From contig NZ_LR131148.1 of NCBI RefSeq assembly GCF_900626285.1, forward strand, positions 316,276-334,889: DNA of 18,614 nt, read 5' to 3'. Source of the stretch: Intestinimonas massiliensis (ex Afouda et al. 2020). GTDB taxonomy: Bacteria; Bacillota; Clostridia; Oscillospirales; Oscillospiraceae. The notes beneath the pieces are model-generated. The model was not told the origin of the DNA. It saw only the letters and a list, made by a program, of their open reading frames with translations, and made no database searches. Position 1 is the stretch's first letter, and each line of letters starts with the position of its first letter. Of this stretch, positions 9,601 to 14,295 are shown one piece after another. The position numbers were made by a program, and so were the translations under genes.

Positions 9601-10223
9601 CCACCCAGCTGAAGGGGCGGGGGCTGGATGAGGAGGCGGCGGAGGAGGCACCCCGGCCTCCCCGGGCCATTACCTTCGGCCGGCCCCGGTTGGCCGCGGA
9701 GGAGTGGGGCCTGACCCCCGCCCAGAAGGGTACCGCTCTCCACCTGGTGATGCAGTACATCGACTTTGAGAAAGCGGGCACCCCGGAGGGCGTGGCGGCG
9801 GAGATTTCCCGGCTGGTGGAGCAGCAGTTCCTCACCCCTCAGCAGGGGGAGGCCGCCGACCCGGCGCGCATTGCCGCCTTCTTCCGGTCGGAGCTGGGCC
9901 GGGAGCTGATGGCCTCGGTATCCCTCCGCCGGGAGTTCAAATTCTCCATCCTGGTGCCTGCACGGCGGTATATCCCAATGGCCCCGGAGGGGGACGAAGT
10001 CCTGCTCCAGGGCGTGGTGGACTGCTATTTCGAGACCCTGGAGGGCATCACGGTGGTGGACTTCAAGACCGACCGGGTGACGGCCAAAACGGTGGCGGAG
10101 CGGGCGGAGCACTACCGGCCCCAGCTGGAGGCCTACAGCCAGGCCCTGGAGGAGATCACGGGGAAACCGGTGGTCCGCCGGGCCCTGTGGTTCTTCGCCC
10201 TGGACAGGGAAGTGGAGCTGTAA
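6654..10223 (+). CDS. addA: ATP-dependent helicase/nuclease subunit AddA
   Basis: AddA is the UvrD-like superfamily 1 helicase-nuclease subunit of the AddAB double-strand-break repair complex. It has 1189 residues, usual for the family. Motifs in order: Walker A SAAAGSGKT (23-31), TYTKAAAAELRGRI (55-68), Walker B VDEYQDT (Asp395, Glu396), GDVKQSIYRFR (from about 422), SIHKSKGLEFP (near 770) and YVAMTRAKE (844-852). The C-terminal RecB-type nuclease shows Asp1123 (GVVDCYFE) and VVDFKTDR (Asp1136, Lys1138), so both activities look intact. The start at 6654 has AAGGAGGG upstream within the 12-bp gap after the symporter. It is the last host gene before the mobile region. I see no strong terminator after it, only a weak inverted repeat at 10238-10257 (TGTCAA / TTGACA). 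Confidence 0.96.
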   Translation: MAFSLTSEQQAAVDNRGGGLLVSAAAGSGKTRVLVERLLARVEEGADIDRFLVITYTKAAAAELRGRIVEELSRRLAERPTDGHLRRQATLVYKTQISTIHAFCAQLLRECGQSADVDPDFRLCDEGEAGILMLRALNDVLDARYEDISEGSDFAKLVDTMSAGRDDSRLVQIVLDIRGRVQAHPDPAAWLDEQEKTFALEGITDPADTPWGELLLTDAAGQAAYWRRRMGQALELCQRDANLEANYAPSIGETISAMDAFLAGTRTGWDAAAAALPIPFPTVGRKKMADDPAAAERVKAIRSACKKRLEKLEDWFCEDGSELLEGLRAVYPAVRGLFALVKDFEAAYTAEKKRRSLLDFSDLEHLAVALLVGADGQPTPLARQWSNRYDEIMVDEYQDTNQVQNAIFSALSKDGTNLFLVGDVKQSIYRFRLADPTIFLDKYQRFTPYDRAEEGEERRVILSKNFRSRPEVLEGCNFLFRSLMSVPFGEMDYTDDQALYPGAPYAPDPAYQVELDVLDASVTGEDEGEKVARDLLEARFAARRIRELLDVGFPVSDGEGGTRPVRTSDIVILLRSPNTVLRHYALALGERDIPWEAEGGGDFFAATEVNVALSLLQIIDNPRQDVPLVSVLRSPVYGFSADRLAQLRAASPDTDLYAALEADGGEDCRAFLDELAKLRLGAGDMSSHELIWHLYDRTNLLGIFGAMGEGETRQGNLLTLAELARQYEGAGHKGLFRFLTYLTRLRENGSRLALPGACRTGGGVRIMSIHKSKGLEFPVVLLCGLARRLNREDMNRPILFHPKLGVGPKGLDLERGGEYPTLARTAVARQLEKEMMAEELRLLYVAMTRAKEKLILSVALTGGGKDLARLAGDAGCPVDPQVLLACQSVGQWVLLAALCRPDGSALRRAAETDVPIPDVDFGPDWNVKFVDGTPFLEGPERVYHAAPSPEEGEPEHDPAELTEKLAWRYPYEASEALPSKLTATQLKGRGLDEEAAEEAPRPPRAITFGRPRLAAEEWGLTPAQKGTALHLVMQYIDFEKAGTPEGVAAEISRLVEQQFLTPQQGEAADPARIAAFFRSELGRELMASVSLRREFKFSILVPARRYIPMAPEGDEVLLQGVVDCYFETLEGITVVDFKTDRVTAKTVAERAEHYRPQLEAYSQALEEITGKPVVRRALWFFALDREVEL

Positions 10224-10270
10224 AAAAATTTGGCAGATGTCAAGAAGAATTTTGACAAATAGGGAAAGAA

Positions 10271-10335
10271 TGTAACACAAAGCGCGACCGCAGCCGGCCG
10301 GATCCAGAGCTGCTTTAGGAGCGCGGCGTGTTACA
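10271..10335 (-). repeat. Short inverted-repeat element, copy A (65 bp)
   Basis: The element begins TGTAACACAA and ends GTGTTACA, with a GC-rich core. Its core (GGCCGGATCC with flanking AGC/GCT) matches the core of copy E when both are read on the minus strand, hence the strand given. It is exactly as long as copies D and E. It is the first feature after host addA and may mark the left edge of the mobile region. Confidence 0.7.
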
Positions 10336-10420
10336 ATGTCGAGAGCTGGTGTCGCCTGCGGGCGGGACGAGGGGAATAAGGTGTCCTCCGCGGACGGCGG
10401 GGCACGGAAATCAAATCGCG

Positions 10421-10522
10421 TCAAGACCATAAAAATTTTCTTAACGCCGGGACCCGAAGCATGGGTCCCGGCTAAAAATTTTTATGCAGAGTTGGCCTCT
10501 CGCGGGGGAGGCCAAGTCTTGA
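10421..10522. other. Nested three-way-junction inverted repeats
   Basis: An outer stem pairs TCAAGAC (10421-10427) with GTCTTGA (10516-10522). Directly inside, CATAAAAATTTT (10428-10439) pairs perfectly with 10475-10486, enclosing GCCGGGACCC (10446-10455) paired with GGGTCCCGGC (10463-10472) around a 7-base loop. After a 5-base spacer, TTGGCCTC (10492-10499) pairs with GAGGCCAA (10508-10515) around an 8-base loop and abuts the outer stem. All four stems are perfect and fit without overlap. The first hairpin also resembles a bidirectional terminator because of its A/T flanks. Confidence 0.75.
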
Positions 10523-10546
10523 CCCGTTTAGAATTCCGCGCAGAGG

Positions 10547-10586
10547 GTAGGGAGCAAAGCTCGCGAGCGAGCTTTGCTTCACCTAC
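10547..10586. other. Long hairpin upstream of the plus-strand gene pair
   Basis: Twelve-base perfect arms AGCAAAGCTCGC (10553-10564) and GCGAGCTTTGCT (10567-10578) are separated by two bases. An outer GTAGG/CCTAC stem (10547-10551 with 10582-10586) extends the structure. A T-rich stretch follows, and the GGAGG site of the next gene is 17 bases further on. It may be a terminator, an attenuator, or part of the single-stranded DNA signal region to its left. Confidence 0.7.
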
Positions 10587-10614
10587 TCTTTATTTTGGAA
10601 ACGGAGGAACAGCC

Positions 10615-10761
10615 ATGATGACCTGCAAACGACCGGACTGGAGCACGCCCAGCAACGACTACTGTCCCTGCGATGACCCGAGCTTCGAGCCTGCTGTGGA
10701 CGCTGGAGAAGTTCCCTGCGAAGATTGCCACTGGTGGATGGACGTAACGGAGGTATGGTAA
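10615..10761 (+). CDS. Small Cys-rich acidic protein (48 aa), function unknown
   Basis: I do not recognise a family. The start ATG 10615 has GGAGG seven bases upstream, a strong site. The protein is acidic and rich in Trp, Pro and Cys, with cysteines at 4, 17, 19, 35 and 38. The CPC and CEDC pairs could bind a metal such as zinc, but that is only suggested by spacing. There is no membrane segment or signal peptide. Its stop codon overlaps the next start (TAATG at 10759-10763), so translation of the two is probably coupled. It is the first gene after the hairpin-rich region and on the same strand as the IS30 transposase, which points to an early or regulatory role in the mobile element. Confidence 0.68.
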   Translation: MMTCKRPDWSTPSNDYCPCDDPSFEPAVDAGEVPCEDCHWWMDVTEVW

Positions 10762-11069
10762 TGGCACAAAAGAACAATATCCGCAGCATCCGATTTTCGG
10801 ACGAGCTGGCAGACCTCATAGACCGACAAATGGGCCGGACCTTCACAGAAAAGTTTGAAAACCTGGTCACCCGCTGCGTCTGGGAGCTGCCGCAGAAGGA
10901 GGCGGAACTGAAACAGCTTCAGGAGCAGATCGACCGGGAGCGGCAGCATCTCAGAGAGCTGCAGCAAAAGCGCTGGGGCCTCCAGCGGGCCATGGATGGG
11001 CTGGATCGCAAGCTGCAGCAATGCGCTGCATCCATGGATCAGACCATGCAGCAGCTGAAAGAGCTGTAA
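10761..11069 (+). CDS. Ribbon-helix-helix-like protein with C-terminal coiled coil
   Basis: I start it at ATG 10761 (102 aa) because GGAGG at 10749-10753 is seven bases upstream; an in-frame ATG at 10755 is only one base from that site. Residues about 6-40 (IRSIRFSDELADLID, then FTEKFENLV) follow the pattern of a ribbon-helix-helix DNA-binding domain: a short beta strand, a helix, a turn and a second helix. Residues about 45-102 are a Glu/Gln/Leu/Arg-rich coiled coil, likely for oligomerisation. It could repress phage transcription, organise the repeats, or assist the transposase. It is translationally coupled to the preceding small gene. Its TAA stop lies inside repeat copy B. Confidence 0.78.
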   Translation: MAQKNNIRSIRFSDELADLIDRQMGRTFTEKFENLVTRCVWELPQKEAELKQLQEQIDRERQHLRELQQKRWGLQRAMDGLDRKLQQCAASMDQTMQQLKEL

Positions 11070-11118
11070 CACAAACCCACGGCTGCAGCCAGGCGCCCAG
11101 GCTGAAAACCGTGTTACA
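11065..11118 (+). repeat. Short inverted-repeat element, copy B (54 bp)
   Basis: TGTAACACAA at 11065-11074 faces GTGTTACA at 11111-11118. The core contains CTGCAGC and a GGCGCCCAGG block that aligns with the GGCGACCAGG of copy C in the same orientation. The TAA stop codon of the preceding gene is part of the left arm. Confidence 0.78.
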
Positions 11119-11123
11119 ATATA

Positions 11124-11158
11124 CCCGCCCATGGCTTCGGCTATGGGCGGGACTGTTT
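11124..11158 (+). terminator. Stem-loop terminator with UUCG tetraloop
   Basis: CCCGCCCAT (11124-11132) pairs with ATGGGCGGG (11143-11151). Three inner pairs, one of them G-T, close on a TTCG tetraloop flanked by C and G, a very stable RNA hairpin. A weak T tract (CTGTTTA) follows. It lies between the ribbon-helix-helix gene and the transposase, so it probably separates their transcripts. Confidence 0.68.
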
Positions 11159-11196
11159 AAGGTCAAAACTTCAATACACGGAAAGGGTGTAGGGTG

Positions 11197-12204
11197 ATGA
11201 CGAAAAAACAGCACTATATGACCAGGGATGAACGGCTCAAGCTGGAGGCATATCTCCGTGCCAAAAAACCGGTGGCTTGGATCGCCAAAGAATTAGGGTT
11301 CACCAGGCAGACCATATACAACGAGATTAAACGAGGCGCTTATGAGCACGACTGTTACCATTACACCGAGGTCAGGTACTCCGCAGACAAAGCCCAACAG
11401 ACCCACGACTACAATCAGACTGCCAAAGGCAGACCACTCAAGATCGGGACCGACCGGGCCTATGCCGACTTTTTGGAGCGGAAGATCCTGAACAACCGTT
11501 TTTCACCGGCGGCAGCATTGGCGGCGGCCCGAGCGGAGGGGCATCAAACTGTGATCTGCATTTCAACCTTATACAGCTACATAGACAAAGGAGTATTTCT
11601 TCACCTGACCAACGCTCACCTCTGGGAAAAGCGCAAGCGGAAGAAGCGCAGCTATGCACCGGTAAAACGGATCGCACATCCGCAGCTGCCCAACATCGCA
11701 GACCGACCGGAGCAGATCGACCAGCGCCGGGAACCAGGTCACTGGGAGATGGATCTGATCGTGGGCCGCGCCGGCAGCCGGGCCGTGCTGCTGACGCTGA
11801 CAGAACGGGCCACACGAGAGGAATTGATTTTCAAATTACCAAACCGAAAAGCCGAGACAATCCGAAGCGTCTTTGATAAGCTGGAGCGCTCCATGGGAAA
11901 AAACCACTTCATGACCAAATTCCGCAGCATCACTACAGACAACGGCAGCGAGTTTTTACAGTACGACCAGCTGCGCCGATCCATATACACCGGAACACGA
12001 TTTGACGTCTATTACTGCCATTCCTACGCAGCCTGGGAGAAGGGAACCAATGAGAACCACAACAGGATGATCCGGCGCTTTTTCCCCAAAGGCACGGACT
12101 TCTCCAAGGTATCAAAAAAGCGGATAGCCGAGATCCAGAACTGGATGAACGGCTACCCGCGAAAAATATTAGGCTGGAGGACACCGGAGGAAATGGCAGC
12201 GTAA
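11197..12204 (+). CDS. IS30-family DDE transposase (candidate phage integrase)
   Basis: The 335-residue protein has an N-terminal helix-turn-helix (about 25-46, ending TRQTIYNEIKRG) and a DDE catalytic core. Asp186 lies in HWEMDLIVG, Asp248 in TTDNGSEF and Glu286 in GTNENHNR, followed by the FFPKGTDF motif typical of IS30. I prefer ATG 11197, nine bases after GGAAAGGG; a GTG directly before it is an alternative. IS30 transposases move DNA by a circular intermediate. In some filamentous phages, notably Spiroplasma plectroviruses, enzymes of this family serve for phage integration. Here it is the only recombinase seen. It is flanked immediately by repeat copies B and C, and its stop codon lies in copy C, so it may instead be an independent insertion sequence that landed in the phage. 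Confidence 0.92.
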   Translation: MTKKQHYMTRDERLKLEAYLRAKKPVAWIAKELGFTRQTIYNEIKRGAYEHDCYHYTEVRYSADKAQQTHDYNQTAKGRPLKIGTDRAYADFLERKILNNRFSPAAALAAARAEGHQTVICISTLYSYIDKGVFLHLTNAHLWEKRKRKKRSYAPVKRIAHPQLPNIADRPEQIDQRREPGHWEMDLIVGRAGSRAVLLTLTERATREELIFKLPNRKAETIRSVFDKLERSMGKNHFMTKFRSITTDNGSEFLQYDQLRRSIYTGTRFDVYYCHSYAAWEKGTNENHNRMIRRFFPKGTDFSKVSKKRIAEIQNWMNGYPRKILGWRTPEEMAA

Positions 12205-12252
12205 CACAATTTACCTGCAGCTGCCGGCGACCAGGACTTGAAATCGTGTTAC
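12201..12252 (+). repeat. Short inverted-repeat element, copy C (52 bp)
   Basis: GTAACAC (12201-12207) faces GTGTTAC (12246-12252). The core has CCTGCAGCTGCCGG, shared in part with copy E read on the minus strand, and GGCGACCAGG, shared with copy B. The left arm contains the TAA stop of the transposase gene. It is a possible right end of the transposase unit. Confidence 0.78.
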
Positions 12253-12273
12253 GAACAGATTCCGGAACAACCG

Positions 12274-12338
12274 TGTAACACAAAAGAGATCTTCAGGAAA
12301 CCAGGATCAGCGACGCAGCAACACCGGATTGTGTTACA
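12274..12338 (-). repeat. Short inverted-repeat element, copy D (65 bp)
   Basis: Perfect 10-bp arms TGTAACACAA (12274-12283) and TTGTGTTACA (12329-12338) enclose a 45-bp core. Read on the minus strand it begins TGTAACACAATCCG, the same as copy E on the minus strand. It lies downstream of the zot-like gene in that gene's direction. Confidence 0.82.
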
Positions 12339-12344
12339 GCAGGA

Positions 12345-12375
12345 CCCCGCCGCGGCTGAAGCCTCGGCGGCGGGG
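12345..12375 (-). terminator. GC-rich stem-loop after the zot-like gene
   Basis: CCCCGCCGC (12345-12353) pairs with GCGGCGGGG (12367-12375), with an inner GGC/GCC stem and a TGAA loop. It begins seven bases after the zot stop in the minus direction. There is no T tract, so it may be a rho-dependent pause or mRNA 3'-end protection, not a classical terminator. Confidence 0.5.
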
Positions 12376-12382
12376 CCCCCGA

Positions 12383-13285
12383 TTACTTGTTCTGCTTCTT
12401 TCTGGACTTCAACCAGCGTCGGGAAGGTTTCGAGATCCCCTCCATGTTGACCTGTTGGGTGTTCTGCTGGAGCTTCAGGATCTCCTCCTCGGACATCATG
12501 TCGCCCGCCTTCATGGACTTTTTCAGATTGCCCACACAAGCAAGGGTATTATATGCCTCATAGTCTCGATTGCGGACAAACCAGCAGCCCCGGCCCATGG
12601 GGGTGATCAGCTGGGTATTGGCGGCGTTTTCGAGATCCCAAGCGTCATAAGTGCGGTAACGCTGGAACCGCCACAGCTTATCGCAGTCCACCACATAGCT
12701 GGTCACCTGACGCAGCAAAGCATCCACATGGCCGAAGCGCTGGGCGGTATAGTACAACGATATGTAGTAATGACGGCATGTCAAAATGGTGTTCAGGAAC
12801 AGCGGATCAATATTGGTTTTGAAGTTCCGGGAGTTCATCTGCACACTGAACTCGTCCCCCAGCACCAAAGTGACAGTGAGGGTATCATGCTCGTCATCAT
12901 ATGCCTGGTTACGCTCAGCAGCCAGAACGATCTGCTCCAGGCTCACAAAATCCTCATAAGGAATAGACAGGGAGACATTGGAGATCACCTTCACCCGCTG
13001 GGTGACCATCTTCTTGCGCCGGGGACACCACACTTTCTTCCCGTCATACTGGCGATAGGCAGCAACCACACGATGCACGGCTGAAAGGGTCTTACCCTTG
13101 CCGAACAGGCCGGTATAGGCCACCAGCTCCCCAGTGCCGTACAGATTATACTGCCGATGCAGCAGGTAGCCGCACAGATCCCGGATACCGTGATAGATGA
13201 ACAGGAACGGATGAAAGAAACCGCAGCGAAAAGTGGGGAACATGACCAAGACAACAGCCAAGCCGATCAGCAATAAGATCCACAT
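12383..13285 (-). CDS. Zot/pI-like filamentous phage assembly ATPase
   Basis: This 300-residue protein fits the Zot (zonular occludens toxin-like, phage gene I) family, the inner-membrane ATPase that drives assembly and extrusion of filamentous virions. Residues 1-18 are a strongly hydrophobic membrane segment, with a second hydrophobic stretch to about residue 38. A Walker A motif GLFGKGKT is at 59-66 and a Walker B-like VLGDE ends at Asp144-Glu145. The C-terminus is basic and Lys/Arg-rich. I chose ATG 13285, with GGTGG upstream; the previous gene's TGA ends one base before it, so translation is coupled. It is last in the minus-strand morphogenesis operon, as often seen in inoviruses. In many phages Zot spans the membrane near its C-terminus; here the clear hydrophobic segment is N-terminal. 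Confidence 0.88.
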   Translation of the reverse strand: MWILLLIGLAVVLVMFPTFRCGFFHPFLFIYHGIRDLCGYLLHRQYNLYGTGELVAYTGLFGKGKTLSAVHRVVAAYRQYDGKKVWCPRRKKMVTQRVKVISNVSLSIPYEDFVSLEQIVLAAERNQAYDDEHDTLTVTLVLGDEFSVQMNSRNFKTNIDPLFLNTILTCRHYYISLYYTAQRFGHVDALLRQVTSYVVDCDKLWRFQRYRTYDAWDLENAANTQLITPMGRGCWFVRNRDYEAYNTLACVGNLKKSMKAGDMMSEEEILKLQQNTQQVNMEGISKPSRRWLKSRKKQNK

Positions 13286-13286
13286 A

Positions 13287-13466
13287 TCACCACCGCCTGT
13301 AATTGAGCAGGATCTCCGCCACCTTGCCGATGACCCGGAACACAGCGGAAACCAGGGCAACGCCCACAGCCACAGTGAGCAAGTAAGGGATCAGCTCCGC
13401 CATGGTGGACGGCGGCACAGCGTCCACGCCGATGATACCAAAAAACTCCGCTATGACAGCAGCCAT
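13287..13466 (-). CDS. Small membrane protein, minor-coat-like (59 aa)
   Basis: The start ATG 13466 has GGAGG about eight bases upstream, inside the end of the preceding gene, and the two reading frames overlap by 16 bases. The protein has one clear membrane span at about residues 24-46 (IPYLLTVAVGVALVSAVF) and a basic C-terminus ending NYRRW. Size, single span and position directly before the assembly ATPase fit a minor coat or assembly protein of a filamentous phage. I cannot match it to a named family. A longer in-frame start at 13496 lacks a ribosome site. Confidence 0.72.
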   Translation of the reverse strand: MAAVIAEFFGIIGVDAVPPSTMAELIPYLLTVAVGVALVSAVFRVIGKVAEILLNYRRW

Positions 13467-13825
13467 GAAAAGCCCTCCTTCAGCAGCTTGATACAACCGG
13501 CAATGAAAAACAGGAGCAGGACCAGGAGCAGCAGCCCCTCAGTAACGGTATAATCCTCAAAGTTGGTAGTCAGGAAAGGATGGGGTGTTACATCCTCCTG
13601 GATACTCCCCAACAGCTGGATCGTCTCGTCAGTTCCAACCACCTCCACCGGTCCCGGCGTCGGCTCCGGAGAAGGGGACGCTTCCGGCACGTCTTCCTCT
13701 GCTGCGTTGACCGCCAGCAGCTCCAGAAGCTCATCCACACTGATTACTTCCATGCTCGGAGCAGAGGACTCCACCGGCTCAGGACTGGATACAAGCTCCC
13801 TATCAACCATCATTTCATCATCCAT
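13451..13825 (-). CDS. Acidic, Pro/Glu-rich protein with C-terminal membrane anchor (124 aa)
   Basis: The start ATG 13825 has GAGG seven bases upstream and overlaps the end of the preceding 51-aa gene (ATGGATGA). Residues 1-96 are very acidic and include a Pro/Glu/Ser stretch (about 48-60). A single membrane span lies at about 97-115, followed by a short Lys-containing tail. There is no N-terminal signal peptide, so the long acidic part could face either side of the membrane. It may be a virion tip or assembly-scaffold protein; no family is recognised. The ends of both neighbouring genes overlap it, showing tight translational coupling. Confidence 0.74.
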   Translation of the reverse strand: MDDEMMVDRELVSSPEPVESSAPSMEVISVDELLELLAVNAAEEDVPEASPSPEPTPGPVEVVGTDETIQLLGSIQEDVTPHPFLTTNFEDYTVTEGLLLLVLLLFFIAGCIKLLKEGFSWLLS

Positions 13826-13973
13826 TGAAAAACCTCACGATCAGGTAGATAATAATACCCGCAATCATCGTCCAGATCATAATATCCCAAAAATTCAGAG
13901 TAAAACCCCAAAGAGTAAAGGGAACAGTCATGACCTTGACCACCGTGGAAACCAATGCCTGAAAATCCTCCAT
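13818..13973 (-). CDS. Small hydrophobic protein (51 aa), coat/assembly candidate
   Basis: On the minus strand, ATG at 13973 opens a 51-codon frame (begins MEDFQALVSTVVKVM, ends VRFFNG) whose stop at 13818-13820 overlaps the start of the next gene. Hydrophobic segments at about 17-26 and 30-47 suggest one long or two short membrane spans, followed by Arg. A GGGGG stretch about seven bases upstream is a modest ribosome site. The preceding gene's TAG ends one base before this start. It fills an otherwise empty gap in a tightly packed operon, which supports it. Its function is unknown, probably a minor virion or assembly protein. Confidence 0.68.
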   Translation of the reverse strand: MEDFQALVSTVVKVMTVPFTLWGFTLNFWDIMIWTMIAGIIIYLIVRFFNG

Positions 13974-13974
13974 A

Positions 13975-14280
13975 CTATTTCCCCCACACTTTTTTCACGA
14001 TCCCCGCCAGCAGCGCAGCCAGCAGGCCGAGAGAGATCACAGCCATAACCGGCTCCGGAATAAACGGGAAAAACGCAGACAACAGGCCAAACAGGGAATC
14101 CTTGAACCCGACAGCGAAATTCCATAGGCTGTCCAGCACATCCCAAAACCCATTGAACGCATCCACGATCTTGGTAAATATGGTAATGATACCGCCCAGA
14201 AGCCAGTCAAAGAAGGAGCCGATTCCATCACCCAGCCAACCGGCAATATCACTTACCGCGCCGCCGATCCAATCCAGCAC
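13975..14280 (-). CDS. Hydrophobic phage protein with C-terminal span (101 aa, GTG start)
   Basis: The frame opens with GTG at 14280, with a G-rich site (GGGGGG) seven bases upstream near the stop of the adsorption gene. Residues 1-70 hold repeated aromatic/Gly amphipathic stretches (WIGGAVSDIAGWLGDG, then DWLLGGIITIF). Residues about 76-95 form a clear span (PVMAVISLGLLAALLAGIV), followed by the basic end KKVWGK. It directly follows the adsorption protein gene, the place held by gene VI next to gene III in Ff phages, so a pVI-like tip partner is a reasonable guess by position only. No family match can be claimed. Confidence 0.74.
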   Translation of the reverse strand: MLDWIGGAVSDIAGWLGDGIGSFFDWLLGGIITIFTKIVDAFNGFWDVLDSLWNFAVGFKDSLFGLLSAFFPFIPEPVMAVISLGLLAALLAGIVKKVWGK

Positions 14281-14295
14281 CGGCGATCCCCCCTC

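Larger units (their letters stand above)
10337..10614. other. Non-coding, hairpin-rich region (candidate phage origin or packaging signal)
   Basis: No convincing gene lies between addA and 10615 on either strand. The stretch holds one imperfect hairpin (10381-10405), the three-way junction at 10421-10522 and the long hairpin at 10547-10586, all described separately. Filamentous phage genomes keep replication origins and the packaging signal as a cluster of hairpins in an intergenic region, so this is a candidate for one of those. It could instead be the structured leader of the plus-strand genes. Confidence 0.55.

Noticed and set aside
10238..10257. TGTCAA/TTGACA inverted repeat after addA as a terminator or promoter
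   Set aside because: The stem is only 6 bp without a T tract, and no -10 box lies at proper distance from TTGACA.
10336..10614. Upstream extension of the Cys-rich small protein
   Set aside because: The extension would cross all the hairpins; the GGAGG-supported ATG at 10615 explains the gene.
12329..13084. Plus-strand 251-codon frame opposite the zot-like gene
   Set aside because: It starts within repeat D, has no ribosome site, and the minus strand shows Walker motifs.
13583..13595. A further GTGTTACA half-site
   Set aside because: It lies inside the acidic membrane-protein gene, has no facing arm within 100 bp, and is explained by codons.
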